DNA of 64,000 nucleotides from Candidatus Avimonas faecium (GTDB taxonomy: Bacteria; Bacillota; Clostridia; Oscillospirales; Acutalibacteraceae). Under the pieces are notes generated by a model that saw only the letters and a program-made list of their open reading frames with translations, had not been told where the DNA came from and searched no databases. The stretch covers positions 1 to 64,000 of the forward strand of contig CAJFQI010000005.1 in assembly GCA_904419005.1 (NCBI GenBank). The letters run 5' to 3'. The position numbers and the translations under genes are program-made. Positions 8,778 through 16,721 of this stretch are shown piece after piece; the stretch's first letter is position 1; each line of letters begins with the position of its first letter.

Positions 8778-10238
8778 ATGACGATAAAGAAAATTACGGC
8801 CTGCCTGCTGACCGCAGTGGTCCTGGCCGGCAGCTGTGCGGTAGGCGTCACCGCCACCGAAGGGGCGGCGTACGAGGTGCCGTACCAATCGTTTACCTAT
8901 GACAAATGGGGGAACGCGGTCCCTGCGCCGAACGGGTATTTCCCCGAACGGAGCGTCCAGGGCAACGATATCGGCTATGGCGCTTTCAGCGCACCGACCG
9001 ACCTGTTCTACTATGCTGACGGCCAGGAGCTGTATGTGGCGGATTCGGGCAATAACCGGATCGTGGTGATGACCGTGGATTACGAGCCGGTCGCCGAGCT
9101 GGTTACGTTCACATACAACGGCGAGGAACTGACCCTGAACAACCCGACCGGCGTTTTTGTCCGCGAGGATACGATTTATATCGCCGACCAAAACAACGGG
9201 CGCATCGTCCTCTGCGATAAGCAGGGGGTTGTCAGCGCCGTATACGGCAGGCCGGAGTCCAACCTGCTCACCGAGGAATTCGTTTACAAGCCGAACAAGG
9301 TGGTTGTGGACCGCTATGGAAAAATCTATGTCCAGGCGGTCGGCGCCTACGAAGGCTTGCTCTGCCTGGACGAAAACGGCGGCCTTATCAACTATTTCGG
9401 CGCCAATAAGGTGGAAATGACCGCTAAGATGGTGGTCCAGAAGATCTGGCGGATGTTCATGACCCAGGCGCAGCGCGACGCCATGCAGAACTTCGTGCCG
9501 ATTGAGTACAGCAATGTCTTCCTGGACTATGAAGACTTCATCTATGCCACGGCGGCGGCTTCGGAAAACAACACCAACCTGATCACCAAGCTCAACCCGC
9601 TGGGCATCAATATCTTTACCACCAAAGGCACCGGTACGGGGCAATGGTACCAGAATTCCAACTTTACCGATATCACGGTGGATGAAAACGACCTGATTAC
9701 GGTGGTTGACACCATCCGCTGCAAGATTTATCAGTGCGATGAAAACGGCAACCTGATGTTTGCTTTCGGCGGAAAGGGCAACCAGCTCGGCTTGTTCCAG
9801 ACGCCTTCCTCGATCGCGCAGGTTGGCGACCGCCTGCTGGTTTTGGATTCCACGAAAAACAACATCACCGAATTCCAGCTGACCTCCTTCGGCCGCACCG
9901 TCCAAGAGGCGATCGGCCTGTACAACGAGGGGCGGTATGAGGAAAACATCGAGCCGTGGCAGGAGGTCATCAAGCGGGATGTAAACTATCTGCTGGCCTA
10001 CACCGGCATCGGCAAGGCTTATTACCAGCTGGAGGATTACGAGCAGGCGATGGAGTATTTCCGGCTGGCTAACGACAAGCAGGGATATTCGGACGCCTAT
10101 AAGGAATATTCCCTGGAGGTCATGCGGGCCAACTTCGGCTGGATCGTGGCCGGGATTGTGGTTTTGATCGTCGTCATCGTCGTGCTGCGAAGGCTTTGGC
10201 GGCGCAGGAAAAGCAGGAAAGGAGGGGAGGCAGCATGA
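8778..10238 (+). CDS. Membrane-anchored NHL-repeat/TPR protein
   Basis: 486 residues from the ATG at 8778. The longer reading frame upstream (from 8649) lacks a ribosome binding site and would bury the signal peptide; AAAGGA lies 11 bp before 8778. A signal peptide (1-26) is followed by an NHL-type beta-propeller with repeats such as ELYVADSGNNRIVV and TIYIADQNNGRIVL. A TPR pair follows (about 395-450), then one membrane helix (about 455-470) and a short Arg/Lys-rich cytoplasmic tail. The predicted topology places propeller and TPR outside the cell. It overlaps the next gene by 4 bp (ATGA), so they are translationally coupled. A scaffolding or sensing role beside the importer is inferred from context only. 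Confidence 0.8.
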   Translation: MTIKKITACLLTAVVLAGSCAVGVTATEGAAYEVPYQSFTYDKWGNAVPAPNGYFPERSVQGNDIGYGAFSAPTDLFYYADGQELYVADSGNNRIVVMTVDYEPVAELVTFTYNGEELTLNNPTGVFVREDTIYIADQNNGRIVLCDKQGVVSAVYGRPESNLLTEEFVYKPNKVVVDRYGKIYVQAVGAYEGLLCLDENGGLINYFGANKVEMTAKMVVQKIWRMFMTQAQRDAMQNFVPIEYSNVFLDYEDFIYATAAASENNTNLITKLNPLGINIFTTKGTGTGQWYQNSNFTDITVDENDLITVVDTIRCKIYQCDENGNLMFAFGGKGNQLGLFQTPSSIAQVGDRLLVLDSTKNNITEFQLTSFGRTVQEAIGLYNEGRYEENIEPWQEVIKRDVNYLLAYTGIGKAYYQLEDYEQAMEYFRLANDKQGYSDAYKEYSLEVMRANFGWIVAGIVVLIVVIVVLRRLWRRRKSRKGGEAA

Positions 10239-10864
10239 AGGTAGGCACAAGGGAAAACCTGAGGCACTGCAAATACACGGTTTTCCATCCGGTTTCCGGC
10301 TTTGAGGAAGTCAAATGGAACGATAAGGGATCGGTTGTCATCTCTTTTGTGGTGTTGTTCCTCTTCTTCCTGATCAATGTCCTTCAGGCGCAGATGACGG
10401 GCTTTTCGTTCAACTCGAACAACCCGGATAAGATTTCAATGATTTCGATCTTCGCCATTTCCGTGGGCGGCGTCGCCCTCTGGTTTGTGGCCAACTGGGC
10501 AATGAGCTCCCTGATGAACGGCGAGGGCAAGCTCCGGCAGATTTGGGTAGTCACCTGCTATGCGCTGATCCCCTACGTTGTCTTTACCGCGCTGTTTATC
10601 ATCGCCAGCAACTTTGCTTCCCTTGAGATGGGCGTGTTCCTCTATCTGCTGTACGCCTTTGGGATCGCCTGGTCCTGCATCATGATGTTCTTCGGCATGT
10701 ACCAGATCCACCAGCTGGATTTCAAAGGGACGGTAGCGAACATCTTCTTAACCATTGTGGGCATTGCGATTATGCTGTTCATCATGGTGCTGCTTTACAG
10801 TCTGTTCCAGCAGATGTATACGTTCCTTTACACGATCTTTAGCGAAATCATGTTCCGCATATAA
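10235..10864 (+). CDS. Yip1-family multispan membrane protein
   Basis: 209 residues with about five predicted membrane helices, starting at the ATG that overlaps the previous stop. The N-terminal stretch (HPVSGFEEVKWNDKGS) followed by evenly spaced hydrophobic segments resembles the Yip1 domain. The bacterial members have no settled function. Its coupling to the NHL/TPR gene and its position between two permease sets suggest a membrane partner of the importer assembly; this is inference. Confidence 0.7.
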   Translation: MKVGTRENLRHCKYTVFHPVSGFEEVKWNDKGSVVISFVVLFLFFLINVLQAQMTGFSFNSNNPDKISMISIFAISVGGVALWFVANWAMSSLMNGEGKLRQIWVVTCYALIPYVVFTALFIIASNFASLEMGVFLYLLYAFGIAWSCIMMFFGMYQIHQLDFKGTVANIFLTIVGIAIMLFIMVLLYSLFQQMYTFLYTIFSEIMFRI

Positions 10865-10878
10865 AGGAGGTGGCGACC

Positions 10879-13152
10879 GTGAAGATGAAACGAAAAGTCC
10901 TTTGCCTGGCGGCTGTGCTCTCCCTGCTGGCTGCCACCATCGTCCCCGTGCCCCTCATGCACGCGGAGGATGCGGCCGACGGGGCGGATGCAGCCCCCGA
11001 ATCCGCCGGCGCCACGGCAAGCACGGACGAGGAATACCAAGTGGTTGACGAGAACGCCAACCTCCGTCTGAGCGCCAAGCTCGCCACCGGCGAGATTATG
11101 GTGGAGGATCTGCGCACTGGCCGGGTATGGTACTCCAATCCGCTGGATGCCAACGACGATCCGCTCGCCTCCGGCGTCAACAAGGCGGCGCTGCTTTCGC
11201 AGATTACGATTACCTATACCGCGCAACAGGGCCAGGTCATGACTGAGACCAGCTACATGAATTCGGTAACCAAGGACGGCCTGACCAGCAAGATGGAAGA
11301 CGGCCAGGTAATCTTTGTTTACGACTTTGTAAAGCCTGAGATCCGCATCCCGGTGAAATACACCCTGACGGAGGATTCCCTGGTCGCCAGCCTGCTGACC
11401 AAGGAGATTGAGGAGTACGGCACCAGCGACCTCAACACCGTTGACGTCCTGCCGTTCTTCGGCGCCGGCAGCACCGAGGACGAGGGCTACCTGCTCGTTC
11501 CCGACGGGAGCGGCGCGCTGATCGACTTCAACAACGGCAAGACGTCGGCGGCCGGCTTTGAAAGCATCCTGTACGGGTACGATTACGGCACCAGCGACCG
11601 CTCCATGAATACCGACGAGGCGCTGAAGGCCGCGCGGACGCAGTCCCAGAACCTGTACCTGCCTGTGTTTGGCTTAAAGTCCAACGAGGATGGGTACTTC
11701 GCCATCATCACCGAAAGCGAAGGGCGCTCCACCGTCAAGGCGCAGAGCGCCGGCCGTTCCACCTCGTACAATGCCGCGTGGGCCAGCTATACCTACCGCG
11801 CCCAGGGGTCGGTCCGTATGCTGCAGCAGCAGTTTGACCAGCAGGTCACGACGATTTCCGAGCGTGACCCGGACAGCAACGATACGTTCCAGGTGAGCTA
11901 CCGGTTCCTGGAAACCGGGGAGAACGAATACACCGACATGGCCGAGCTGTACCGCGAATACCTGATTGAAAACGACGGCCTGGTGCAGCGTGTGGAAAAG
12001 GGCGACATCCCGCTTTATCTCGACCTATACGGCTATATCCGCAAGACGAAGGCGTTTTTCGGTATCCCGAAGGATACCAAAATTGCCACCACGACCTTTG
12101 AAGATGCCATTTCCATCATTGAGCAGCTCAATGAGGCCGGCATCATGAACACGGTGGTCAAATACAATTACTGGATGAAGAACGGCTATTACAGCAAGAT
12201 CCAGACCAACGCCAAGATTGACGGCACCGTTGGCAGCCAGAAGGATCTTGACAAGCTCAATAGCCTGCTGGAATCCAACGGGGGCAGCCTGTACCTCAGC
12301 GTGGACCTGACGAATGTGTACAAGACGGGCAGCGGCTTTTCCACCTGGGGCGACGCGCTCAACAACGTGGCCAACACCACCCAGCCGATGTACACCTTCT
12401 CGCTGGACAACGCCAGCATTGATTCGCGCTACAAGGCGGGCTATCTGACCCGGCCGAGCAAGCTGGCCGATTTCTTTGGCACCTTCCTGAAGAATTACGC
12501 CTCCCGCTCAGTCTCCGGCCTGGCGGTGGATGCGCTGGGAAACACGGTCTATTCCGACCTGAGCAGCAACGGCATATCCCGCTCGGAAATCCCGGACCTG
12601 TACCGCAGCATCCTTGACACGGCCCTGGAAAGCGTGGACAGCCTGATGGTCACCGGCGCGGGCGACTATGCCGCCACCCGGGCGACCCACATTATGAATT
12701 CCCCGCTCTACAGCAGCAATTACGACATTGAAGACAGGAACGTCCCCTTCTATCAGATCGTTTTCCACGGATACGTCAATTACTCTATCGGGGCGACGAA
12801 CCTGTCGAGCAACCCGGAAATCATGGCGCTGAAATGCCTGGAAACCGGCGCGGCGCCGATGTACTCCTGGGTAGGCCGGAACAGCTCGGAACTGATCAGC
12901 TCCCGCAGCGACTTCCTGTACAGCGCGGACTATGAGCGCTGGATGGATTCCGCCATTGAGGACTACAACACGGTGAACGGCGTGCTCAAGGACGTAGCGG
13001 ACCTTCCCATCACGGGCCATGAGCAGCTGGCGGACAACGTGTATCAGACGACGTACGGCGATGCGACCAGGGTGATTGTCAACTACAATTCCGAGTCGGT
13101 TGTGATCGATGGTCAGACGATTGAAGCTACCGGCTTTGCGGTAGTAGAATAA
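10879..13152 (+). CDS. Secreted DUF5696-like protein
   Basis: 757 residues from a GTG start at 10879, chosen because AAAGGAGG ends 8 bp before it. The signal peptide (about 1-28) has no lipobox. The N-terminal half is beta-rich with mutarotase-like character (GEIMVEDLRTGRVWYSNP, LLVPDGSGALIDFNNGK). The C-terminal half looks like an alpha/beta barrel (PLYLDLYGYIRKTK, NTVVKYNYWMKNGYY). I recognise the overall pattern as the DUF5696 family, often encoded beside sugar ABC transporters in Firmicutes; no reaction is established. It could be a noncanonical glycosidase or a substrate-presenting protein. Confidence 0.65.
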   Translation: MKMKRKVLCLAAVLSLLAATIVPVPLMHAEDAADGADAAPESAGATASTDEEYQVVDENANLRLSAKLATGEIMVEDLRTGRVWYSNPLDANDDPLASGVNKAALLSQITITYTAQQGQVMTETSYMNSVTKDGLTSKMEDGQVIFVYDFVKPEIRIPVKYTLTEDSLVASLLTKEIEEYGTSDLNTVDVLPFFGAGSTEDEGYLLVPDGSGALIDFNNGKTSAAGFESILYGYDYGTSDRSMNTDEALKAARTQSQNLYLPVFGLKSNEDGYFAIITESEGRSTVKAQSAGRSTSYNAAWASYTYRAQGSVRMLQQQFDQQVTTISERDPDSNDTFQVSYRFLETGENEYTDMAELYREYLIENDGLVQRVEKGDIPLYLDLYGYIRKTKAFFGIPKDTKIATTTFEDAISIIEQLNEAGIMNTVVKYNYWMKNGYYSKIQTNAKIDGTVGSQKDLDKLNSLLESNGGSLYLSVDLTNVYKTGSGFSTWGDALNNVANTTQPMYTFSLDNASIDSRYKAGYLTRPSKLADFFGTFLKNYASRSVSGLAVDALGNTVYSDLSSNGISRSEIPDLYRSILDTALESVDSLMVTGAGDYAATRATHIMNSPLYSSNYDIEDRNVPFYQIVFHGYVNYSIGATNLSSNPEIMALKCLETGAAPMYSWVGRNSSELISSRSDFLYSADYERWMDSAIEDYNTVNGVLKDVADLPITGHEQLADNVYQTTYGDATRVIVNYNSESVVIDGQTIEATGFAVVE

Positions 13153-13189
13153 ACGGGATTCCCCGTGAACCGAAAGGCGCGGTACAGTT

Positions 13190-14101
13190 ATGAAAAGACG
13201 ATCGTATTATGAAAGGAAGAAGGCGCGTCCCGGCTATGTCTTTGTCCTGCCGTGGATTATCGGGTTCCTGCTCTTCTTCCTGATCCCTCTGGTGGAGTCG
13301 TTCTACTACACCTTCAACGATATTAAGCTGTCGGCCAGCGGCTTTACCCTGACCTGGGTGGGGCTGAACAACTACAGCCACCTGCTGTTCCGGGATGCGA
13401 ATTACCCGCAGCTGCTGGGTACGGCCGTGCTGAATATGTTCTCCGAGACCATTATCATCACCATATTCAGCCTGTTGGTCGCGGTGCTGATCAACCAGAA
13501 ATTCCATGGGCGGACCTTCTACCGGGCGGTATTCTTCCTGCCGATCATTTTGACCTCCGGCGTTGTCTATACGCTGATGCAGGGGGTTATCAATGGAGGC
13601 AGTTCCCTGGGGGGCAGCCAGAACGCCTTCATGTTCCAGAGCACCGGCCTGCAGGACATCCTGATCCAGGGCAACGTGCCGACGGACGTGGTCACCTTCA
13701 TCACCACGGTGGTGGACACCATCTTTTCCATGATTTCCAAATCCGGCGTGCAGATCCTGCTGTTCCTGAGCGGCCTGCAGAAAATCCCGGCCTCCGGGTA
13801 TGAAGCCTGCAAGATTGAGGGCGCCAACAGCTGGGATATTTTCTGGAAGATTACCGTGCCGATCATTTCCCCGATTATCTTCCTGAATATCGTGTACACG
13901 ATTATTGACTCGTTTACCGCTTACGGCACGACAACGACCGGCAACACCATGATGGGCTCGATTCAGAACATGGGCTTCGGCAAGGTCATGCAGTTTGGCT
14001 ACAGCGCCACGATGGCGTGGATTTATTTCCTGGTGGTCATCCTCTTCCTGCTGCTGGCCTATTGGCTGATCGGGAAGCGCGTCTCAAAAATTGAAGGATA
14101 A
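13190..14101 (+). CDS. ABC sugar transporter permease, second set (MalF/UgpA type)
   Basis: 303 residues with six predicted membrane helices. The EAA loop reads YEACKIEGANSWDIFWKITVP. Its N-terminus (YERKKARPGYVFVLPWIIGF) is typical of the first permease of a CUT1 pair. A weak AAAGGCG precedes the ATG. It pairs with the gene 12 bp downstream and with the lipoprotein binding protein at 15201, giving the operon a second complete membrane set. Confidence 0.93.
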   Translation: MKRRSYYERKKARPGYVFVLPWIIGFLLFFLIPLVESFYYTFNDIKLSASGFTLTWVGLNNYSHLLFRDANYPQLLGTAVLNMFSETIIITIFSLLVAVLINQKFHGRTFYRAVFFLPIILTSGVVYTLMQGVINGGSSLGGSQNAFMFQSTGLQDILIQGNVPTDVVTFITTVVDTIFSMISKSGVQILLFLSGLQKIPASGYEACKIEGANSWDIFWKITVPIISPIIFLNIVYTIIDSFTAYGTTTTGNTMMGSIQNMGFGKVMQFGYSATMAWIYFLVVILFLLLAYWLIGKRVSKIEG

Positions 14102-14113
14102 GGGGGGATCGCT

Positions 14114-15127
14114 ATGGAAAAGTTAAAAGCTCGCTTTACGCCGGAAAACCGGCAGAAGTTCAAGGAGGATGCGCAGCATTTCGTCCGCGTCCACAAGCCG
14201 CAGACTATCCTGTTCGTCATCTTCCGCCATGCGCTGCTGATCGGCCTTTGCTTCGTCATCCTTTACCCGATCCTGTATATGCTCAGCAACGCGTTTAAGC
14301 CGACCGAGCAGTTCTCCGACCCCTCGGTAATCTGGATCCCCCGCTCCCTGACGCTGGACAACTTTAAGATTGCGCTGCAGCTGGTGGATTTGGGCAAGGT
14401 ACTGCTGGACACCCTGCTGGCGGCGATCGTCCCGGCGCTGATTTCCACCGTAACCTGTATGCTGGTCGCCTACGGCCTGTCCCGCTTCAACTTCCGCGGC
14501 CGCGGCCTGATTTTCGCCCTGGTCATCCTGACGATCATTGTGCCGTCCCAGACCATGACCACCTCGCTGTACCTGCAGTACCGGTTCTTTGACCCCTTGG
14601 GGATCATCTCGCTGATCAACCTGATCCCTGGGGTGGAGCTCAACGTCAACCTGATCGGCACCCCGCTGGTCACCATCCTCCCCGCGATCTTCGCGATGGG
14701 CCTGCGCGCCGGGCTGTACATCTTTATTTACCGGCAGTTTTTCCTCAGCCTGCCGAAGGAGCTGGAGGAGGCGGCGTCCATTGACGGCTGCAACGCCTAC
14801 AGCACCTTCCTGCGGATTGTGGTGCCGACGACCAAGAACATCGTGCTGACCGTTATCCTGCTTTCGGTGGTGTGGTACTGGAACGATTACTACACGCCCT
14901 CGATGTTCCTCGGCAGCAAGATGGAGGTCATTTCCGTTACGCTGTCCCAGTTCCAGGACCGGCTGGCGAATATCCACAACCTGGGCCTGGGCCTTGACAT
15001 CGCCACCTCCCAGACGCAGGTGCAGGCAATGTGCCTGATAGCCATCCTTCCGCTGGTCGTGCTTTACATTATCCTGCAGAAGAATTTCTCGGAAAGCATT
15101 GAAAGCTCCGGCTTGACCGGCATGTAA
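14114..15127 (+). CDS. ABC sugar transporter permease, second set (MalG type)
   Basis: 337 residues. A cytoplasmic N-terminal extension of about 35 residues precedes six predicted helices. The EAA loop reads EEAASIDGCNAYSTFLRIVVP. AAGGGGGGAT precedes the ATG. It completes the second permease pair. Confidence 0.93.
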   Translation: MEKLKARFTPENRQKFKEDAQHFVRVHKPQTILFVIFRHALLIGLCFVILYPILYMLSNAFKPTEQFSDPSVIWIPRSLTLDNFKIALQLVDLGKVLLDTLLAAIVPALISTVTCMLVAYGLSRFNFRGRGLIFALVILTIIVPSQTMTTSLYLQYRFFDPLGIISLINLIPGVELNVNLIGTPLVTILPAIFAMGLRAGLYIFIYRQFFLSLPKELEEAASIDGCNAYSTFLRIVVPTTKNIVLTVILLSVVWYWNDYYTPSMFLGSKMEVISVTLSQFQDRLANIHNLGLGLDIATSQTQVQAMCLIAILPLVVLYIILQKNFSESIESSGLTGM

Positions 15128-15132
15128 ACCCA

Positions 15133-15161
15133 TATCTTACCGCTTCAGGCGGTGAAAGATA
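15133..15161 (+). other. Intercistronic hairpin
   Basis: ACCGC/GCGGT with flanking TATCTT/AAGATA forms a small stem-loop between the permease gene and the binding-protein gene. It has no T-run and may protect mRNA ends so that the binding protein is made in excess. Confidence 0.35.
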
Positions 15162-15200
15162 GAAAGAACCTTATCTTAACAAGGGGAAAGGAGCAAAATC

Positions 15201-16529
15201 ATGAAAGGCAAGAGACTATTGGTTACCCTTCTCGCGGCGTCCCTGATCACCTGTGCGTTTGCAGGCTGTTCAGAAGAAGGAGGGTCGAGCAATCCGAGCA
15301 GTTCCACAAACACCTCGGGAGGAAATACCGGCGAAGAGTTTGTGGCGCTGCCCGAAACCCTGGAGAACCCGGACATCAGCATTGTGTATTGGTACGACGC
15401 GAACCAGTATGCGAGCGACGTGGAAGCGAACCCCAACGTCTACGACCCGATCCTGGAAGCGATCCCGGTTTTTGAGGAGAAATACGGCGGCACGGTTACT
15501 GTGGAGACGGTCGCGTGGAACGACATGCTGGCCACCGCGACCAACATGCAGTCCTCCGGCGAGGCCCCGGACCTGATTGAGGTGTACGACCGCATCTTCC
15601 ACAACGTCATCCTTTCCGGCATGGTGCAGCCCATTGACGAGTATGTGACGGACGATGACTTCTCCTACTACAAGATTGACCGCGAGTTTTTCGAGTGGGA
15701 GAACCAGACCTACGCCATCCCGATCAAGCCCTACCTCAAGTACATCATGTACAACCGGGACCTGTTTGACCTGGAAGGCCTGACCCACCCGGATGAGCTC
15801 TTCCGCAACGGCGAATGGAATTGGGATACCTTTGCCGAGGCCGGCAAGGCCCTGACCAAGACCACCGACGGCACCATCACCCAGTGGGGCTTCGGCGGCT
15901 GGGCCGAGATCCTGAACCAGTTCATGGTGGCCAACGGGACCTCCCTGCTCAACATTGACCAGGCGAACGGTACGGTTACCTCCAATCTGCAGGCGCAGCC
16001 GGTCATCAACACCATCAACGCGTTCACCTCCTGGATGGGCACCAACGGCTTTGTCATGATCGACGAAAATGACAGCATGTTTGATGCGTGGGACAGCAAC
16101 CAGCTGGCGATGATCGTCGGCAAGGAATTCCCGAACACCAACCCGTTTGACGTCGGCATGGTTCCGCTGCCCGCCGGCCCGGACGCTGATGCGAAGAGCG
16201 TGTATGTGTACCCGCAGGCCTTCTCCATGGTGGACGGCTGCGCGAACCCGGAGGGCGCCGCGGCCTTCATGCGGTGCGTGAACAACACCCAGAAGAACAT
16301 CGGCGACGCGCGGGAAGCCGGCCGGTACGGCCAGGAAAACTACGACATGATCTATGCGGATGACGTCACCTACTGCTATGCGTACGATGCGTCGACCGCG
16401 AACATTGATCAGATCATCAGCACGATCCTGAACAGCTGCTACGACCAGGTCCCGGCGGCCACCATCGTGACCACGGTGGAGCCGCAGCTGGTTGCGGATA
16501 TCGAGCTGGTCTTCGGCGCTGCGGAATAA
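15201..16529 (+). CDS. Sugar-binding lipoprotein of the second ABC importer
   Basis: 442 residues, normal length for a CUT1 binding protein. The lipobox FAGC (cysteine at residue 22) anchors it to the outer face of the membrane. A Ser/Thr/Asn-rich linker leads into the binding domain: PDISIVYWYDANQ, an EAPDLIEVYDRIF segment and CANPEGAAAFMRCV. AAAGGAG precedes the ATG. It serves the permease pair just upstream. Unlike the 987-residue binding protein at the head of the operon, it carries a membrane anchor. Confidence 0.93.
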   Translation: MKGKRLLVTLLAASLITCAFAGCSEEGGSSNPSSSTNTSGGNTGEEFVALPETLENPDISIVYWYDANQYASDVEANPNVYDPILEAIPVFEEKYGGTVTVETVAWNDMLATATNMQSSGEAPDLIEVYDRIFHNVILSGMVQPIDEYVTDDDFSYYKIDREFFEWENQTYAIPIKPYLKYIMYNRDLFDLEGLTHPDELFRNGEWNWDTFAEAGKALTKTTDGTITQWGFGGWAEILNQFMVANGTSLLNIDQANGTVTSNLQAQPVINTINAFTSWMGTNGFVMIDENDSMFDAWDSNQLAMIVGKEFPNTNPFDVGMVPLPAGPDADAKSVYVYPQAFSMVDGCANPEGAAAFMRCVNNTQKNIGDAREAGRYGQENYDMIYADDVTYCYAYDASTANIDQIISTILNSCYDQVPAATIVTTVEPQLVADIELVFGAAE

Positions 16530-16562
16530 GCAGCCAGTCTATTCGGCAATTTGGAAAGTAAA

Positions 16563-16616
16563 GGCGGGCCCTGCCGCCCGGCATAGTTTCGGGCAGCGGG
16601 GCCCGCCCCTTCTTTA
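16563..16616 (+). terminator. Probable intrinsic (partial) terminator
   Basis: A long GC-rich stem (GGCGGGCCC at 16563 with GGGCCCGCC at 16599, plus an inner stem) is followed by CCTTCTTT. It lies between the second importer and the glycosidase genes, so it may attenuate rather than end transcription. Confidence 0.5.
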
Positions 16617-16721
16617 TGAGGCGGGCCCCGCCGGAACGCCCCGGGACCCCGGGGAGGAACCCCAGGCAGCTTTTCCTGGGAAAACTTATCGAATCTGTAA
16701 AGGGAAAACGGAGGAGACATC

